Shown here piece by piece: positions 59,832 to 64,000 of a DNA stretch of 64,000 nucleotides. Every line of letters begins with the position of its first letter. Position 1 is the stretch's first letter. The translations under genes and the position numbers were made by a program. The stretch lies in NCBI GenBank assembly GCA_031415055.1, contig JANOQZ010000016.1:76217-140216 (forward strand), read 5' to 3'. The DNA comes from JANMOK01 sp031415055 (GTDB lineage: Bacteria > Pseudomonadota > Alphaproteobacteria > Rhodobacterales > Rhodobacteraceae). The notes below the pieces were generated by a model. It had not been told where the DNA came from. It was given only the letters and a program-made list of their open reading frames with translations, and did no database searches.

Positions 59832-61202
59832 CTAAAGAGGGATTTGTTTACCTGCAAACGAATTATCCGAATATGGTTTATCGAGTCGTTTGGTGCCATG
59901 ATATTCGCCAGCGAGGGTATTTTTGTCACTGCGAACAATTTCGACCGGAAGAATTTGGCCTTTTGTCAATTCGGATGCCACAAGATGCACTGAGTGCAAC
60001 CAAGGCGTCTTGCCGACCATTTGACCGGGTTCGCGTCCTTGTTTTTCAATCAGGACCGGCATTGTTTTGCCAACCATTGACTGTTGGAACTGCATTTGCT
60101 GGTTGCTCAGAAGCTGTTGCAAACGGTGCAATCTTTCGGTTTTGACACTCGCCTCGATTTCCTCGCGCCCTGCAGCTGGTGTACCGGGCCTTGGCGAATA
60201 GACGAACGAATAGGCCATCGCGAAACCGATTTCTTCACAAAGAGCCATCGTCTGGGCAAAGTCGCTTTCTTCTTCGCCGGGAAAGCCGACGATAAAATCA
60301 CTGGAAAGGGCGATGCCCGGTTTGATGCGGCACAGTTTTTCAATCGTTCGGGTGTAGTCGGCCACTCTATGTTGCCGGTTCATCGCCTTTAGAATACGAT
60401 CTGAGCCCGATTGAACCGGCAAATGCAGCGACGGCATCAGTTTTTCAATGTCGCCGTGAGCAGCGATAAGATCGTCACTCATGTCTTTCGGATGCGACGT
60501 CGTGTAACGAATTCTTGCCAACCCGTCGATCTTGGCCAGCGCACCAATCAATTTGGCAAGGGACCAATTGTCGTTGGCATAAGCATTGACGTTTTGCCCA
60601 AGCAAAGAAATTTCGACGGCTCCGCGGTCGACCAATTCTTGCGCCTCTGCCAGTATTTTCGCCGCTGGCCGCGAAACTTCTTGGCCGCGCGTGTAAGGAA
60701 CGACGCAGAACGAACAGAATTTGTCGCAACCTTCCTGAATCGTCAGAAACGCCGAAACGGACGCAGGCGTCTTGGCATGTCGCGGCAAAAAGTCAAATTT
60801 GTCCTCGGCCGGAAATTCGGTGTCGACCACTTTCAGGCCCAGCTCGGTTTTTCGCACCATATCAGGCAATCGGTGATAAGTTTGCGGCCCGACAACCAAG
60901 TCAACAATTGGCATACGGCGGATAATTTCCGCCCCTTCGGCCTGCGCCACACAACCAGCAACACCGATCAGCAAGTCCGGTTTTGCTTTCTTCAGTTTGC
61001 GTAGGCGACCAAGATCAGAATAGACTTTCTCGCCCGCCTTTTCCCGAATGTGGCAGGTGTTCAGCAAGATAAGGTCAGCGTCAGAGACATCGGTTGTCGT
61101 TTCATACCCAGACGCGCCCATGGCATCGACCATGCGTTCGCTGTCATAAACGTTCATCTGACAGCCATATGTTTTGATGAACAGTTTTTTTGCTGCAGAC
61201 AT
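59832..61202 (-). CDS. miaB: tRNA-2-methylthio-N6-dimethylallyladenosine synthase
   Basis: The 456-residue radical-SAM enzyme has an N-terminal UPF0004 domain with Cys ligands (KTYGCQMNVYDS, NTCHIREKA and GVAGCVAQAE), the radical-SAM motif GCDKFCSFCVVPYTRG near residue 155, and a C-terminal TRAM domain (GKTMPVLIEKQGREPGQMVGKT). It inserts sulfur at i6A37 of tRNA. Length is normal. Confidence 0.96.
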   Translation of the reverse strand: MSAAKKLFIKTYGCQMNVYDSERMVDAMGASGYETTTDVSDADLILLNTCHIREKAGEKVYSDLGRLRKLKKAKPDLLIGVAGCVAQAEGAEIIRRMPIVDLVVGPQTYHRLPDMVRKTELGLKVVDTEFPAEDKFDFLPRHAKTPASVSAFLTIQEGCDKFCSFCVVPYTRGQEVSRPAAKILAEAQELVDRGAVEISLLGQNVNAYANDNWSLAKLIGALAKIDGLARIRYTTSHPKDMSDDLIAAHGDIEKLMPSLHLPVQSGSDRILKAMNRQHRVADYTRTIEKLCRIKPGIALSSDFIVGFPGEEESDFAQTMALCEEIGFAMAYSFVYSPRPGTPAAGREEIEASVKTERLHRLQQLLSNQQMQFQQSMVGKTMPVLIEKQGREPGQMVGKTPWLHSVHLVASELTKGQILPVEIVRSDKNTLAGEYHGTKRLDKPYSDNSFAGKQIPL

Positions 61203-61211
61203 TCGAATTCC

Positions 61212-61246
61212 AAAAGAAATGGCACGGTGGGTGTATCACCGTGCCA
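61212..61246 (-). terminator. rho-independent terminator of mucR
   Basis: TGGCACGGTG (61220-61229) pairs with CACCGTGCCA (61237-61246) across a seven-base loop. On the minus strand it is followed by TTTCTTTTGG. It lies 43 bases after the mucR stop and upstream of the miaB start. Confidence 0.85.
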
Positions 61247-61289
61247 AGCCACTACAGCCGAAACCTTCGTTAGGCAACAATACCCAAGT

Positions 61290-61718
61290 TTATTTCGGTT
61301 TGACTTTGACCTTTGGTTTGCGACCTAGGCCGATCTTTCTGGCCAAATCCTGCCGTTTTTTCGCATAGTTTGGCGCGACCATCGGATAATCCGGTTTCAG
61401 GCCCCAGCGTGCGCGGTAATCTTCGGGTGTCAGTCCGTAAGACGTCATCAGATGGCGTTTGAGCATTTTCAGCTTTTTGCCGTCTTCCAAGCAGATGATA
61501 AAATCAGCGGTGATCGATTTTTTGATCGGAACTGCGGGAACCAGCGCTTCGGTTTCCGCAACATGCCCTTCTGCCAAAGACGATAGTTTAGCAAATACCG
61601 ATTGAATCAAGTCCGGCAGGTCGGCCAGCGAAACCGAATTATTGGCGACATGGGAGGAAACGATTTCCGACGTAAGTGACAAAAGTTCGGTTTTGTCGAT
61701 AGTTTGTGAATCAGCCAT
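61290..61718 (-). CDS. mucR: MucR-family transcriptional regulator
   Basis: The 142-residue protein matches the Ros/MucR family: ICLEDGKKLKMLKRHLMTSYGLTPEDYRARWGLKPDYPMVAPNYAKKRQDLARKIGLG. Only the first of the two zinc-finger Cys of classical Ros is present (the second is Asp), as in MucR variants. MucR binds AT-rich DNA and controls exopolysaccharide, cell-cycle and virulence genes. Its own 290-base upstream region is AT-rich. Confidence 0.92.
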   Translation of the reverse strand: MADSQTIDKTELLSLTSEIVSSHVANNSVSLADLPDLIQSVFAKLSSLAEGHVAETEALVPAVPIKKSITADFIICLEDGKKLKMLKRHLMTSYGLTPEDYRARWGLKPDYPMVAPNYAKKRQDLARKIGLGRKPKVKVKPK

Positions 61719-62009
61719 AGGCCCGTGATCTCCCTATTAGATTGCCATGCCCCGCAAGTTAACAGCTTGCCAGTATTTATTCCGTCCTAGGGCAATTCAT
61801 ACATTGGATTCAAAAGGACAGAGGTGAGCAATACTTTTCATAATGGTGCTTCGCAAGTGCAGAGAAGTTTAGTTCTGCTATTTCGTTGAATTTTTTACCT
61901 TATTCGGGGTATTCCCTCTGCACGTCTCACCTTTGGATTGCAAACTTGTGGCCAGTTGCGTGCTGTGTGAGTTCGTGCTGAATAGCTCACCATCCGACAC
62001 GGGGTCAAA
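61719..62009. other. divergent regulatory region upstream of mucR
   Basis: This 291-base gap lies between mucR and the divergent glycosyltransferase-like gene. Several T/A-rich stretches (61860-61915) resemble MucR binding sequence in general character. No gene, repeat or structured RNA stood out. Confidence 0.4.
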
Positions 62010-62870
62010 ATGCGGTTTGACAACATTGATTCTCTGGCCAGTTCATTGCGCAAAACCCACGCAGCTGGACCTTTGGCAGTTGTTTTGGCCGAGGATGCTT
62101 TCGGTCTGACCGAAACAGTCGCACATTTGAATGGTTTGGGATTTGCGCGAACCATTGTTTTCAGCCAAGGCTTGGAGCATGCGCTAGGTGTAAGTCTGGC
62201 GAATTGCGATTTCGTCGAGCCAGCATCAACACAGAAACTTGCAATGCCGCAAATATTGAACCGGCTCATGCCGGTTTTGGCCGGGCAATGGGTGCATGCG
62301 TGCTACAATGGAGAGTTCTTGTACTATCCGTTTTGCGAGGATCGACAGATTGATGATGCCTTGGCCTTCAACGATGACGAGCGGCGTAAATCGGTCTTTG
62401 GTACAATGATCGACCTGTATGCCGATGGTTTGGACGCTGGCGCACAGTCGGTGCCGCGGCAACAGGCTTGCTTTGACCGGGTTGGTTATTTTGACGTCGC
62501 ACCGATTGCAGGTTCGGTAAGCGACCCGCGGATGCTCCGGTTGGCCGGAGGCCTACGATGGCGCTTTTCCGAACATATCCCTTTGAACCGACAAAATATC
62601 AATAAAGTGGCGATGTTTCGCGCCGATCCGAAACTATCCGTCAGTTCTGATATGGAATTCAGTTTACCCGAATACAACAGCGTTTCCTGTCAGTGGCATC
62701 ACAATATGACGATGGCTATTGCCTCGTTCCGAGTAGCAAGGGCTTTGCGGACCAATCCTGAATCTGACGCCGCGATTGCTGCGTTTAAATGGGACATGTC
62801 AGAACGGTTTGATTGGAATTCAACGCAATTGATGCAAGCTGGCTTCATTGAGCCGGGGCAATGGTTCTAG
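62010..62870 (+). CDS. glycosyltransferase family 2-like protein
   Basis: The 286-residue protein begins with DNIDSLASSLRKTHAAGPLAVVLAEDAFGLTETVAHLNGLGFARTIVFSQG, a fold pattern like Rhodobacteraceae glycosyltransferase-2-type proteins. VHACYNGEFLYYPFCEDR and QHNMTMAIASFRVARAL-like HHNMTMAIASFRVARAL occur further on. I cannot see a DxD sugar-nucleotide motif clearly, so the catalytic role is uncertain. It is divergent from mucR and four bases upstream of the CDF gene. Confidence 0.5.
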   Translation: MRFDNIDSLASSLRKTHAAGPLAVVLAEDAFGLTETVAHLNGLGFARTIVFSQGLEHALGVSLANCDFVEPASTQKLAMPQILNRLMPVLAGQWVHACYNGEFLYYPFCEDRQIDDALAFNDDERRKSVFGTMIDLYADGLDAGAQSVPRQQACFDRVGYFDVAPIAGSVSDPRMLRLAGGLRWRFSEHIPLNRQNINKVAMFRADPKLSVSSDMEFSLPEYNSVSCQWHHNMTMAIASFRVARALRTNPESDAAIAAFKWDMSERFDWNSTQLMQAGFIEPGQWF

Positions 62871-62874
62871 GGAA

Positions 62875-63759
62875 ATGTCCAATAACCTGCGCATGAACGT
62901 TTCCGCCGGTTTGGCATCCGTTGTTGTTGCGACGCTTCTGGTTGGTCTAAAACTTTGGGCCCTTTCGGCAACCGGATCGCTGTCTATCGCCGCCAGCATG
63001 ACGGATTCGGCTTTGGATTTGTTGGTTTCTGCCACCGGTCTTTTCGCAATCTATTACGCCGCGCGACCGGCAGACGATGACCACGCATTCGGCCACACGT
63101 CAGCCGAGGATTTGGCCGCCCTGTCGCAAGCGGTTTTGGTTTGCATTTCCGCGATCATAATCGCGACTGCGGCAGTCTACCGATTGGCCGGTGACCAAGC
63201 GAACTCATTGCAAGCGGAATGGCACGGCGTCGTTGCCATGCTGGTTTCCATCGCACTGACGGTGGTTTTGGTTTGGTGGCAGCGCCGGGTGGCGCGAATG
63301 ACCGGCAACCGGGTAGTTGCCGCGGATTCGCTGCATTATCTGTCCGATTTATTACCAAATATTGGGGCGATTGTGGCGTTGGCGGCTTCTGCTTGGCTGG
63401 GTCTGGGGAACATCGATTCCATCGTAGCGCTGGCGGCGGCACTGATGTTGGTTTTCGGTGCATGGCGGATTGGCAAAGCGGCGTTTGATGCTTTGATGGA
63501 CCGTTCGGCGGATGACCGGGTGATAGCGCAAGTGCGTGATATTGTTGGGAAATGGCCGGGTGTGCACGGGTTTCACGACCAGAAAACCCGCACCGCCGGG
63601 TCGACCGTGTTCATTCAGGTGCATATTGAATTGGATGGCAAACAATCACTCTATGACGCCCACGAAATCGGCGCCAGTCTGCGGCGCAAGATATTGGAAA
63701 CAATCGCCAATGCGCAGGTCATTGTTCACCAAGACCCGGTTCGGGAAGCGCCTGACTGA
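62875..63759 (+). CDS. cation diffusion facilitator family transporter
   Basis: From ATG 62875 the 294-residue protein has about six helices. Metal-site residues appear in SMTDSALDLLVS (the DxxxD motif), HAFGHTSAEDL and ADSLHYLSDLLPNIG. The C-terminal domain carries H-rich CDF features (GVHGFHDQKTRTAGSTVFIQVHIELDG). It likely exports Fe, Zn, Mn or Co. Its 3' end overlaps the convergent peptidase gene by 41 bases. Confidence 0.92.
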   Translation: MSNNLRMNVSAGLASVVVATLLVGLKLWALSATGSLSIAASMTDSALDLLVSATGLFAIYYAARPADDDHAFGHTSAEDLAALSQAVLVCISAIIIATAAVYRLAGDQANSLQAEWHGVVAMLVSIALTVVLVWWQRRVARMTGNRVVAADSLHYLSDLLPNIGAIVALAASAWLGLGNIDSIVALAAALMLVFGAWRIGKAAFDALMDRSADDRVIAQVRDIVGKWPGVHGFHDQKTRTAGSTVFIQVHIELDGKQSLYDAHEIGASLRRKILETIANAQVIVHQDPVREAPD

Positions 63760-64000
63760 CCGCAAACCCCCGTTGCTTCAGCAGCGCTTCTACGCCCGGC
63801 ATCTTGCCGCGAAACGCCAAATAAAGCTGCGCTTCGTCTTGCGACGACCCGGCGGACAGGATGTGTTTTTCCAATCGTGCGGCAGTTTCCGGGTCAAAAA
63901 TATCCCCCGTTTCCTTGAATGCCGCAAAGGCATCGGCGTCCATCATCTCGGACCACATGTAAGAATAATAGGCGCTGGCATAGCCGTCGCCGGAAAAAAC
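63719..64000 (-). CDS. dcp: M3-family peptidyl-dipeptidase, 5' part off window
   Basis: The minus strand is open from the window edge to a stop at 63719, giving a C-terminal part of 93 residues. FSGDGYASAYYSYMWSEMMDADAF and DIFDPETAARLEKHILSAGSSQDEAQLYLAFRGKMPGVEALLKQRGF match the C-terminal end of peptidyl-dipeptidase Dcp (oligopeptidase A-like). The zinc HEXXH motif lies outside the window. It overlaps the CDF gene tail to tail. Confidence 0.85.
   Translation of the reverse strand, partial: VFSGDGYASAYYSYMWSEMMDADAFAAFKETGDIFDPETAARLEKHILSAGSSQDEAQLYLAFRGKMPGVEALLKQRGFAVSQALPEPGLGEQ

Overview
The window looks like chromosomal DNA of an alphaproteobacterium, most likely Rhodobacterales (Rhodobacteraceae/roseobacter type). 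The grounds are gene content and order: a cobalamin cluster with DUF1636 and DUF6732 genes, a metK-lnt-corC-ybeY-phoH-miaB block, an aroA-cmk-rpsA-ihfB-lapA-trpF-trpB block, a VPLPA-CTERM protein, DUF1467 and MucR proteins, a TTAA-N7-TTAA CtrA-type site and GTTC-N7-GTTC SOS boxes. No rRNA, tRNA, prophage, insertion sequence or CRISPR array was found. This assignment is an inference from gene order and motifs, without any database search.

Layout. 1-3.8 kb: cobalamin genes (CbiX-type chelatase, DUF6732 and a degenerate receiver protein on the minus strand; DUF1636, Thr-P decarboxylase and CbiB on the plus strand). 3.9-13.4 kb: envelope and housekeeping genes including argG, periplasmic msrA, a UMF1 transporter, mepA and a phytase-like esterase. 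13.3-20.3 kb: a transporter-dehydrogenase pair, then dapD, pncB and dapE. 20.3-25 kb: class II aldolase, a DUF2064 transferase, a CoxS/CoxM pair without CoxL, methylmalonyl-CoA epimerase and an exported tyrosine-phosphatase-like lipoprotein. 25-32.6 kb: a remodelled SOS mutasome region, in which dnaE2 is truncated and its 3' end overlaps a PBECR-like nuclease gene; imuB lies 2.4 kb away and each gene has its own SOS box. 32.7-40.9 kb: transporters (including an ABC binding protein and permease with no ATPase), a queuosine-precursor transporter, a short ORF with an extreme Shine-Dalgarno sequence, arfB and a membrane-anchored LuxR regulator.

40.9-53.2 kb: an acidic VDEGY-repeat secreted protein, then the trpB/trpF-lapA-ihfB-rpsA and cmk-aroA blocks. 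These are interrupted by three toxin-antitoxin loci (Phd/PIN, HicAB with a nonsense-disrupted HicA, MazEF) and a TadG-like gene. 53.2-61.7 kb: trmB, metK, lnt, corC, ybeY, phoH, two paralogous small exported proteins, miaB and mucR, almost all on the minus strand. The window ends with a glycosyltransferase-like protein, a CDF metal transporter and the C-terminus of a Dcp-type peptidase.

The least ordinary material is (i) the DnaE2/nuclease junction, (ii) the toxin-antitoxin loci inside the trp-rpsA-cmk cluster, including the dead HicA, (iii) the strong-SD mini-ORF at 38.3 kb, and (iv) the pentapeptide minisatellite gene at 41.2 kb.
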